Shown here: in pieces, positions 31,684 to 64,000 of the stretch
How the letters are laid out: the number at the start of each line of letters is the position of its first letter
How positions within the stretch are numbered: position 1 is the stretch's first letter
Source: Actinostola sp. cb2023
Taxonomy: Eukaryota > Cnidaria > Anthozoa > Actiniaria > Actinostolidae
Assembly (NCBI GenBank): GCA_033675265.1
Contig: JAUJYZ010000272.1
Coordinates: 134,501-198,500, forward strand
Length of the DNA: 64,000 bases
Direction of reading: 5' to 3'
The notes under the pieces: model-generated
Seen by the model: only the letters and a program-made list of their open reading frames with translations
What the model was told of the DNA's origin: nothing
Database searches by the model: none
Translations under genes and position numbers: made by a program

Positions 31684-32213
31684 CAGTCAACTCTCTCGTA
31701 AGCGGACACCCTCGGGAATTGAAAAAAGTGTCCGTTAGTAGAGCTGTCCGCTTATGAGAATTATTCCCGTAAGCAGACACCAAAGAAAAATAGGATGGAT
31801 GTCCGCTTACGGGAGAGTTAATTACGTTTTAATCGGTAGAGAAAAATAGCAACTGAACCGTACACCTTGCTTCCCCACGAACAAATGGATTTGACAAAAC
31901 CGATCCCCACTGTTCTGTTGCTCTGTAAAAAGGTCATATTTTTGTTGATTGATTGCAAATTAAAGACAAAGTCCATTGCCGAAAGTCCATTATTATACGG
32001 TGTGTCCGCTTACGAGAGAGCGTAAACAAGAGAAAAATCCAATTTTCATTTTCAAAAGTGTCCGCGTCCGCATACGAGAGAGTGTCCGCTTACGGGAATG
32101 TGTAAATACAGAGTTTGACTGGGAGGTAAAACGGGGATTTGAAAAGGTGTCCGTAAGTAGAGCTGTCCGCTTAGGAGAGTGTCCGTTAGCGGAGAGTTGA
32201 CTGTACTAAATAT
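31684..32213. mobile_element. Tc-type TIR element 'CAGTCAACTCTC'
   Basis: The ends CAGTCAACTCTCTCGTAAGC and GCGGAGAGTTGACTG are inverted with TA flanks. The interior repeats gtccgcttacgggagag in both orientations. No ORF was recognised. Confidence 0.75.
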
Positions 32214-32381
32214 CGAGATCCTAAATCGATATGGATTTTAACGGAAATCGGTAAAATATCTAGTGTGATCGATATCAATTTGTATCGATTTATCGATTGG
32301 CAAATCGATAACGATTTCGTCTAGCCTCCCCCTTTTTAGGGGGTGGAATGCGTGACGGCCCCAAAAAACGCCTGCGGGGGA

Positions 32382-32629
32382 GGCCACAGGTAGCCCAAGC
32401 TCAACATTTGTATAAGAGAATGTATGGGACTTATTCAATGGTCGATTTTCAGCGTAAATATTGAATGAATGTTACTGTAACTTGCTATGTGTCTTGAAGT
32501 AGTTCCTGCCAATGTCTGGAGCGAGTTTCAGAATTTTTCAGAATGTTTTCCCTCCCCTATCAGGCCCCTGATACATTCCGCTACAAATGTTGAGCTTGGA
32601 CTACCTGTGGGGAGGCTAAAAATAAAGCA
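32382..32629. mobile_element. Palindromic element, CCACAGGTAGCCCAAGCT ends
   Basis: CCACAGGTAGCCCAAGCTCA and TGAGCTTGGACTACCTGTGG are inverted, with CATTTGTA/TACAAATG inside. A partial copy is at 43,565-43,610. Confidence 0.65.
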
Positions 32630-32784
32630 TATATTCGATATTGGGTACCCTGTGTAACCGGATTCCAAACAATTATCCCATAAAAGGACATATGTAAACA
32701 ATACGCTAACATTGCACTAGTTGGGGGGATTCAGCAAACTTCTTCGATCAGTACATCTTCTCTTATTGCGACATGTTTTCTTAG

Positions 32785-32882
32785 CTTAACACCAACCACA
32801 GTCCATCAGAAGATTACCAGAGACTGCAGTCGTTTAGTGGGTGACTTGAGAGATATTTGGATTCTTTTGGGACAGGAAGAAG
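32785..32882 (+). CDS. Candidate orphan exon, possibly half of a death-fold domain
   Basis: The acceptor gttttcttag and donor gtaata bound 98 nt encoding LTPTTVHQKITRDCSRLVG, then DLRDIWILLGQEE. The spacing L-x2-I-x3-LLG resembles the W-x2-LA-x2-LG helix of death domains, but the Trp is displaced. No adjoining exon was found. It could belong upstream of the adaptor gene or be fortuitous. Confidence 0.25.
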
Positions 32883-34615
32883 GTAATACTAAGTTAATCA
32901 TGCAGATCAGTTGGTAACCTATTATGATCTCCTAAAATCTTAGTTTACATCTAGTTACTGTCGAATGTATTATGTGAATTCGTCGATGAGACATCCTTTT
33001 GAAGCGTCGTTCTTTATTCTAGATAATATTTCAACCCGTGAATTCTCTGAAAAACTACCCTCGAAGCAAAAGTTCAGAACTATTGTAATTGCTAAAGTGT
33101 TCAATTGTAATATTGAAACCGTAATATTACTTTGCACGTTCCAGCACATCTATGCTTTTGATACTTCGCACCGACTATTATATTACCTTTGCTAGCATTG
33201 TTAGCTAGCGTTGATTAATATTGTATTCGTTTCGTTCGCTCTAATTAAGTGCTATCATCGCTCGATCGCTGTGCTCGAAGCATATATAAACTGCTGACTT
33301 CGTCACCCGGAAGTAAAACCACCATGAAAATGGAATGCTTCATTTCCGTGTACCGTTCAGAGACATTCCTTTACACAATCGTTCTGCTATTATTGCTTTT
33401 ATTTTATTCTTTTATTTCTTTGCACAGAAAGATTTTGAATGTCATTTGTACAGAAAGCTGATACACTCTTAGCATCTGCGTCAAAATACATTCAGTGTTT
33501 GTACTGTACTATTGAATTGCGATCCAGTATTTGATCTTCGGAGTTCATTAGAATGGGATTCTCAAAGATCTCATGATCAAGGCATGATCTCCTGATATAT
33601 CTATTCGACTGTTCGAACTACTGTATACTAGCTTAATGATGAGACATTCAATTGGCTTTTTCGCTCGCGTAACCATGCAATATGCTACATGCAATGATTA
33701 CATGTACGTATATAGCTAATTGCATAATCGTTGTCGGGTTGAAAATCATATATTCAATGTTCTCGTAGTTTTGAAGGTATATGAGCTATTTAACTATTAT
33801 GCCATTAATAAAGGCAGTTGTTGATAGATTAACATTTCTTCAGTATATGTGCTTCTGCCCCAATAAATCTTCATTTCCTGCCTACTCCTGTTCGCTGATA
33901 GCAGTCTGTAACAGAAAATTAACCCACAGGAAGTTCAACACAGCATGACGTCATTACTTTCTATAAACATTTTATGGATTGACGATGCATGCTATTAAAT
34001 CATGGCCTGTATTCAAGATGATTTTGCACATACATATGTAATTTTGACTGCATTCTAATTCTGTAGATAGTTCCATTTTTGAAAAAAAAATGTCATGATT
34101 ATAAAGGCAACTAATTAATAAGTCCTTATAGCGATGTTCACCGTGATGTAAACCATTGTTAATATTTTTGCCAACCAATGCAGAGATCGATTGGCTGATG
34201 AAATGGAAAATTTACATTACAACTATTTTTAGTCAAACTGTCATTGACACCTTATTGTGTGTACAAATGAAAATGACACATACTTAGCATTTGCACTATA
34301 ATATAGCAAAGTATAGGATAAATGTTTAGTGAAGCGTATTATTCATAATTATGTTAGAGGACATAATATATAATTATTTTATTTTATCGATCGCGAGGAT
34401 ACTAGCTATCTCACTAGTTTTTTAATTTTAATTTTTTAATTTTAATAGATTTGTACATATATATTTCATATTCATATTTTTTAAGTTTAAGAAGATTGAT
34501 TTTTTTTTTCATTATTAATTTTATTCTGTAAAGCGCATTAGATCATATCTACATATAATTTTTGCACTATATAAGTATTAACTTATTATATTATTATCAT
34601 TATTATAATGGAGAT
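32883..34615. other. Intergenic, no gene recognised
   Basis: The sequence is AT-rich and contains a partial copy (about 33,712-33,800) of the 'atcgttgtcggttgaaaatcat' MITE. ORFs here (for example 33,249-33,461) show no domain resemblance. Confidence 0.4.
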
Positions 34616-35852
34616 CGTGACTTTTCTGATGATTTTTAAAATGTTATGCAATTGCTTCAAAAATACACCTACTGGCTTCTAAATACCCATACAAACATGA
34701 TTTGGTGTTTTTAGATCGATTACAATCGAATTTTGGGCACTACGTACAGTATATTTAATTTCTGCTTGAATTGACATATCTGGATTAGTTCGTGGCATGA
34801 AAGTATGCAAATTAGGATAGGTCTACTTTTACGCGTCAGTGATCCGTGCGTGCTGTTCACGAATAACAAACCTTAATTGCTATGTGAATGCATGCAATTT
34901 CAACCTTTCACGCACTTCCAGAGATTTTTGAAGTTTTTAGCAATTTTCTGAACATAAACACGCCATAGGAAATTTTGATTCCATAAAAGGGGTTGCCATG
35001 GAAATCTTGACAGCTCACGGGCTCAAGTTATCAAGGTGTATTTTTGAAGCAATTAATAAGCCAAGTCAGAGTTTAAGGAGCGCGCGCGGCCTGGTAACGA
35101 ATTCGGGATAAAATGTGTCCGAAGTGAATTTTTCTCCCATGTCTCTTGTATTTTTGCCGAGTTTTCTAGGAGCATTTTACACTATTTTTTCTGTACTAAT
35201 GAAGTATTTTCCCTGTTTACTAGTCACATACAACTGCAAGGTAACTCTAACAGCGCTTATATGTTCATTTGAATACGATAATCCACTGAAAAACGTAGTT
35301 TAAAATCGCCCACAAGCTTACCAATCTCGAAGCGGATTGGGCTTCCTGTGTCAACTGAACGATCGTCAGTTTCACAACGTTTGGATTTCGCTTTTAAATC
35401 ATGTCTTTGTGTCGATTCTTGGCAATTTTTTCAGAAAATAATAAAGATTATGAGTTGTTTATCACTTTGTGCTATTAGTTGTCTCAAAAAAGTATCAAAA
35501 AGTTGTGTTTTGGGGCCGTAGATTGGCCATAGTTCTCACGGCTTCACTACGTCCCGACTACGTGTATAACGAAGGGCATTTTTATCGTAAAATAGAATTT
35601 GATTAACAAATCACACATGAGGTTGAATTAAGAAGACCTTTATGCATACCTTGGAGTATTTTCTCGGCAAAAATCGTATTCTAAGAGATGAAAATTGCTC
35701 CTAGAAAACTCGGCAAAAATACAAGAGACATGGGAGAAAAAGTCACTTCGGACACATTTTATCCCGATTCGGTTCCAGGAATCACGGTAATCCTTAAACT
35801 CTGACTTGGCTTATTGCATAATACTTATAAAAATCATCAAAAATGTCACTAT
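34616..35852. mobile_element. About 1.2-kb nested palindromic element
   Basis: The outer arms (GATGATTTTTAAAATGTTATG against a diverged inverse near 35,835) enclose 34,651-35,054 (ends TTGCTTCAAAAATACACC and GGTGTATTTTTGAAGCAA) and 35,055-35,815 (AATAAGCCAAGTCAGAG inverse at the far end). The last has long arms including TTGTATTTTTGCCGAGTTTT. Confidence 0.6.
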
Positions 35853-36599
35853 ATATATATTCTATGCATGTGTTGAACTAATAGCACGTTATACATACCC
35901 TGCATGCTCTAAATGAACATGAAGTTCCAGTATAAACAAATGTTGCCTAGGGGCACAATTATATTTTAAGCACGCCTTTAAGATTCTCAGTGGCAAAGTT
36001 CGCATATTTTCTTTCTAAAAACACAAAGTTTGGAGTTTATTTTTATATGAGCTAAAAGGTATATAATAACACTTTTCTTTACAAAACAATAAATCGAAAA
36101 GTGTTGAAAATGAACGAGCAGCATCGGAATGAAATATTGTGAGTGTTTTTGCGATGTGCATGTAATTGTAAACACGCATATGCTCACGCATAACCTGGCA
36201 CGTACTTCATAGCATATGTAGTTCTTGAGATATAGAGTAAAATTGCCGCTATTAAATGTACCTGCACTATATAGCAAATATTGAGAAGGAAATATGTATA
36301 AGAAGTCCGTGTTTGTGATACAAATGCCATTGCGTTGTTAGCAATTGCATGAGCGTGATGAACGGCATGCATCAATGAATCGAACATGCGAACACGTACG
36401 TCAGCAATTTAGCGTTGCTGTCTGACTTCACTTCGTTTAAAACATTTTTCTATCATTCGTATCGAAATAACACGAACATACATATTGTTTTAAGACAACT
36501 TGGAACTTGTACATCGAGTTGCAAGGCTAGAAATCGATAATAATACACAATATATTATATGTTCACAATTAGAACTATACCAACGGACATGATCGATAG
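35853..36599. other. Intergenic, no gene recognised
   Basis: Short open frames on the minus strand (35,987-36,387) have no recognisable domain. No repeat structure was evident apart from AT-rich stretches. Confidence 0.35.
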
Positions 36600-36738
36600 A
36601 GTGATTCCAATAAACCTGGGCACTACTCATTAGCTGTCAGTGTTTATTAGATGCAAAGAAACAAAAGAAAACAAAAGAGTGAGTGTCTAATAGTGTGTAT
36701 TGGTGTAGTTAGTAATGCCCAGGTTTATTGGAATCACC
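36600..36738. mobile_element. Palindromic MITE 'GTGATTCCAATAAACCTGGGC'
   Basis: The arms GTGATTCCAATAAACCTGGG and CCCAGGTTTATTGGAATCAC are perfect. The core has acaaaagaaaacaaaag, similar to the inverse of the 17,075 family core. Confidence 0.75.
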
Positions 36739-37806
36739 ATTTAGAAAAGTTCAATAATAAATTCTTCGTTTGCACTTGACGTCACTTCCCCTTGAGAATT
36801 AATTAGAAAAATTCTAAAATTTAGCTTTGAATCCTATCAACTTGATTCTTGGCAGTGTTTCAGAGAATTGTGATATGAATTATTGTAGAAATGTTCAGAT
36901 GGGCTCGATGTTTTGTGGCCGAGTTGTAGAAGTTTGAATTTTGTCACGCAACTCTTACCAACTGCTAGTCACGTCTCTGAAAAGTCGTGGAAAACAACAA
37001 ATTTGTACCAAATTAAATGGTTTAAGTTTTATTCATGTTTATAAGTTCTATTTATAGTGAAATTAAGTGATGTATATCAACTCTAAGCTTGAATTCATTT
37101 TTTGAAATCTTGGCCGCCATGTTGGAAGACACCAGTTGTCTTCCAACATGGCGCCGCTATACAAACACACTGGAATATTTGGAAATTCGTTCGCCCATAG
37201 CTCGGTAAAGAAATGCTCTAGTGCTCCAAAATTTGGCCCAGAATTGTTATGTTAATAGCTCTACAAGCTCATAAGGTTTTTATTTTATTTGGCAAAGGAA
37301 ATAATATTTCGAAATTTGAGAACAGCCGTATAAATTAAAATCGACCCGTAATCCGCCAAATACCACGTGGTTGCAAACGAAGAATACAACGAAACTTAAT
37401 CACATGTTAGCTCAGTGAAGCGTAGGGTCCGAAGCGTAGAGCTAATTTATAGCAAAGGTTCAGGATAAACAATAAGTAGTGCAAAAAATGTTCACAATTA
37501 GAACCACGTACATAAGCTAATACTCACAATAAATTCGTTCAAAGGCATGCAATCTTTGTTATTAAAATCACATAAATTATAATAATAATTATATCCATTA
37601 TATTCATATATTCATGCACGTAGTACATGACACAAAGATTAATTTAGCAATGTTTTACTGATAATTATCTTACCCAGGCTGCTTTGTGTTAATTAAGACC
37701 AATGTGCATACACATGTATGCAGTCCTGATGATCGAGTGTCCTGATGAAGTTTCAGACTGATTCAATAAATAGTGATATTCATGATTATATATAAGAGCT
37801 ATATTT

Positions 37807-38010
37807 GGAGTGCAAATACTAAAACCATGAAACAGTGCTAACTTTAATTAGCACTAATTATTATTCAATTATTAATTATTACTAATTATTACTAATTATT
37901 ATTAATTATTAAATAGTGCAATGTCTATTGTTTTCTATTGTTCCATTGATGCTATTTAGCACTAGTTAGTTTGTACTGTACTGTTTCATGGTTTTAGTGT
38001 TTGCACTCTA
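37807..38010. mobile_element. Unsplit copy of the GAGTGCAAACAC MITE
   Basis: GAGTGCAAATACTAAAACCA and TGGTTTTAGTGTTTGCACTC are inverted. It has the core tattgttttctattgttcc of 17,075-17,881 but lacks the nested insertion, and carries an attattaatt expansion. Confidence 0.8.
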
Positions 38011-38338
38011 ATGGGGTGGAACAATAATTATTAACACTTTTTTTACAATATTTTTGCAGTCAGGTATATATTAATTATATTAAAATAACATAACGTATAT
38101 ATAACATGCACTAGCTCTGATTGGCTGAATTAAATCTCCCCAAACCTGTATGCTCATGCGCAGCACAGGGACGTACTCATTTGATGAAGATCACGAGACA
38201 GAAAAGATTATTGAGACATATAGATATAGATAGATAGAAACTTTATTTAAGAGGGTAACACTAAATAGTATAAATACTAACAAACTCGTGGCCCTCGATT
38301 GAGCTAATAAACTATAAAAACTATTAAATATGAATTAT

Positions 38339-38925
38339 AAAATACTTAAAACTAATACACATACCCCCTCCCCTCCGATATATATAATACACATACCCCC
38401 TCCCCTCCCATATATATAATTAATACACATACCCCCTCCCCTCCGATATATATAATACACATACCCCCTCCCCTCCCATCCCATATATATAATACACATA
38501 CCCCCTCCCCTCCCATATATATATAATACACATACCCCCTCCCCTCCCATATATATAATACACATACCCCCTCCCCTCCCATACATATAATACACATACC
38601 CCCTCCCCTCCCATATATATAATACACATACCCCTACCCCCCTCCCTCCGATATATATAATACACATACCCCCTCCCCTCCGATATATATAATACACATA
38701 CCCCCCTCCCCTCCCATATATATAATACACATACCCCCTCCCCTCCCATCCCATATATATAATACACATACCCCCTCCCCTCCCCTCCCATATATATAAT
38801 ACACATACCCCCTCCCTTCCCATATATATAATACACATATCCCCTCCCCTCCCATATATATAATACACATACCCCCTCCCCTCCCATATATATAATACAC
38901 ATACCCCCTCCCCTCCAATATACTG
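38339..38925 (+). repeat. Minisatellite, 28-bp-type unit
   Basis: About 20 copies of acacataccccctcccctcc plus catatatataat, with small length variants (for example doubled cccatcccat). It generates Gly/Tyr-rich spurious ORFs on the minus strand. A SINE-like tail (aaactttatttaagagggta) lies just before it at 38,236. Confidence 0.95.
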
Positions 38926-39444
38926 GTTGGACTAAAACTGCATGGCCACTAATATATATATTTACAAAATGTGATGATTTTATTTGTACTATTATATTAA
39001 TATCAAAGGATAATATTATATGCCACGCTTGAGTAGTCGGATTGTATGAGTGACATATTACCATAGAAACTAATTGAACAGAATTAAGTCTTGATCTTCA
39101 GCAAAGGTGGGGGAAATAACCGCCACCTGAAGAACATACAATGTATCTACCATATAATACTGATAGCTAAAATTTACTTTAAACCTATATAGCTGCAGCT
39201 AAATTTTAGCTAGGATAATTGTACATGCATGCAATCAATTGAACGTTAACCTCATGCAAGTATGACAGGGGGGTCCGGACCCCCCGATAAGCCACACCCC
39301 GAGTTTGGCAACCCAAATTTTGTAAAAAAAGGTTCTTGAGTAATAAAGTTAAAAGAAAAAGTGGAATTTTGAGAATATTTTAGCCACATTACATATGTAT
39401 GCATTCTTTGCAATATTAATTGGATAATTTGTCATGTGACGTAA

Positions 39445-39505
39445 CTATATACACGTAAGCAGGAAGTAATTATTAACTCCTGTACGTTTTCAAAGAGTTC
39501 AACAG
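39445..39505 (+). promoter_or_regulatory. Possible promoter and 5'UTR exon of the adaptor gene
   Basis: A CTATATA box at about 39,445-39,451 precedes a short stretch ending TTCAACAG at 39,505, before a strong gtacgt donor. Joining here to the exon at 39,993 would give a noncoding leader, because an in-frame stop lies upstream. Transcript data are needed to accept it. Confidence 0.3.
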
Positions 39506-39590
39506 GTACGTCTTTTATGTCCGGCCATGTACAGGTTATAGATTGGGGTCGGGAGATCGACATCTGTCTATGTGTGTCTGCATGAATATA

Positions 39591-39855
39591 TATACACCTA
39601 TTTCAAATAACGTTGTCGCGTTCAAAGCAACAAGCGTCAAGCCAAAACCGAAGTGAATGCTGGTTTTGTGTTGGCAAATTATTCAAATCAGACCTATTTT
39701 CTATGGAACGAAGTGTGATACGCATACAAGCACGTGAAAATGTTCATATTTTGTAATTAGTCCTTATAGTAACAATTGTGATTTAATTTCACTTCGGTCT
39801 TGGCTTGACGCTTGTTGCTTTGAACGCGACAACGTTTGTTGAAATAGGTGTATAT
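39591..39855. mobile_element. Second copy of the ACACCTATTTCAAATAACG MITE
   Basis: Its arms are near-identical to 6805-7100: GTTGTCGCGTTCAAAGCAAC and its inverse flank a shorter centre. It would lie in the first intron of the adaptor gene if the leader exon is real. Confidence 0.75.
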
Positions 39856-39993
39856 GTACATGCCTGTATGATCCAGCCTTATAACCCTATATAGCCCATA
39901 AGGTGTCCATGTCATGTGATCTCCAATTTTGCTATTTAACATTCAACCCTACAGGTTGTCATGACGATATTGTTTTTCCATGTCTGTTGTAGC

Positions 39994-63566
<23,573 letters not shown>

Positions 63567-63572
63567 GTCAGT

Positions 63573-63607
<35 letters not shown>

Positions 63608-63714
63608 TAATATTAATAATAATTTATTAATTTATATTGCGCACTTTTCATAAAATGATCAAGTGCGCATTACAGTAGCTATAACTAATTACAAAAATAA
63701 AATAGCTGTATACA

Positions 63715-64000
63715 GTCAAACCTCTACTATTGTACTTGCTGGTGGCCGGGTTAACGGATTTTTGGCCACCAGCAAGTACATTTATGATACGTTTTTAAAA
63801 GCTCCCCACAACGGCCACCTATACACAACGGTCACCTCTACACAACGGCCACCTCTACACAACGACCATCTCTACACAACGGCCACCTCTACACAACGGC
63901 CACCTCTACACAACGGCCACCTCTACGCAACGGCCACCTCTACACAACGACCACCTCTACACAACGACCACCTCTACACAACGATCTCCTCTACACAACG
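63715..64000. mobile_element. Tc-type TIR element, right part off the window
   Basis: CAGTCAAACCTCTACTATTG begins a terminal repeat after TA. GTACTTGCTGGTGGCC is mirrored by GGCCACCAGCAAGTAC. From about 63,805 a 15-16-bp tandem unit (acaacggccacctctac) runs to the window edge. Confidence 0.65.

Noticed and set aside
38335..39064. Gly/Tyr-rich frames of up to 214 residues on the minus strand
   Set aside because: Translation of the 28-bp minisatellite; all three frames look alike and no flanking exon signals exist.

Overview
This is a piece of an AT-rich, repeat-packed animal (metazoan) genome. The evidence is spliced protein-coding genes with GT-AG introns, three animal gene families (histidine acid phosphatase, ZC3H10, and a BCAP/BANK/Dof-type PI3K adaptor), a tRNA-derived SINE with an (ATT)n tail, and dozens of palindromic MITEs. 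No bacterial operon structure is present. The SINE body and several MITE families resemble those I associate with cnidarians or sponges, so a marine non-bilaterian is my best guess; phylum is not settled by this sequence.

Layout. (1) 2,014-14,101, minus strand: the first eight coding exons (256 residues) of a secreted or lysosomal histidine acid phosphatase. Its 3' part, with the catalytic His-Asp motif, lies off the left edge. Its introns are full of MITEs, a SINE, and a 1.8-kb minisatellite at 8.9-10.7 kb that creates very long spurious ORFs. (2) 15,918-16,868, plus strand: an intact single-exon ZC3H10 orthologue, divergent from the phosphatase across a 1.8-kb intergenic region. (3) 17-39 kb: mostly mobile-element debris, including nested palindromic MITEs, a 5'-truncated LINE (minus, 19.9-20.7 kb), two tandem TIR elements (24.9-26.4 kb), and an inverted duplication (24.66-27.06 kb against 30.73-31.53 kb) that carries the same candidate first exon in both orientations. 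Two orphan candidate exons (28,485 and 32,785) are reported at low confidence. (4) 39,994 to beyond 63,566, plus strand: a PIK3AP1/BANK1/Dof-like adaptor in at least 12 exons: TIG/IPT fold, DBB domain, ankyrin-like segment, a tyrosine-rich region with near-identical 38-residue repeats, then a short proline-rich tail. The gene runs off the right edge.

The most notable biology is the adaptor. Four tandem 114-nt units within one exon each encode a YxxM site (PI3K p85 SH2 consensus), three of the four also encode a YxN site (Grb2 SH2 consensus), and further YxxM/YxN sites flank them. Eight YxxM motifs are visible. The unit array looks like a recent intragenic expansion of docking sites. A start codon in the first identified exon would give a short form lacking the TIR domain known from vertebrate BCAP. 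The gene's introns host a 414-bp-scale palindrome, a 1-kb CACATC-type array, a 3.8-kb TIR element carrying about 41 copies of a 50-bp satellite, a CCATTCCAAT array and a 77-bp tandem array.

Exon boundaries were derived by hand from reading-frame continuity, splice consensus and remembered family alignments. None has transcript support here.
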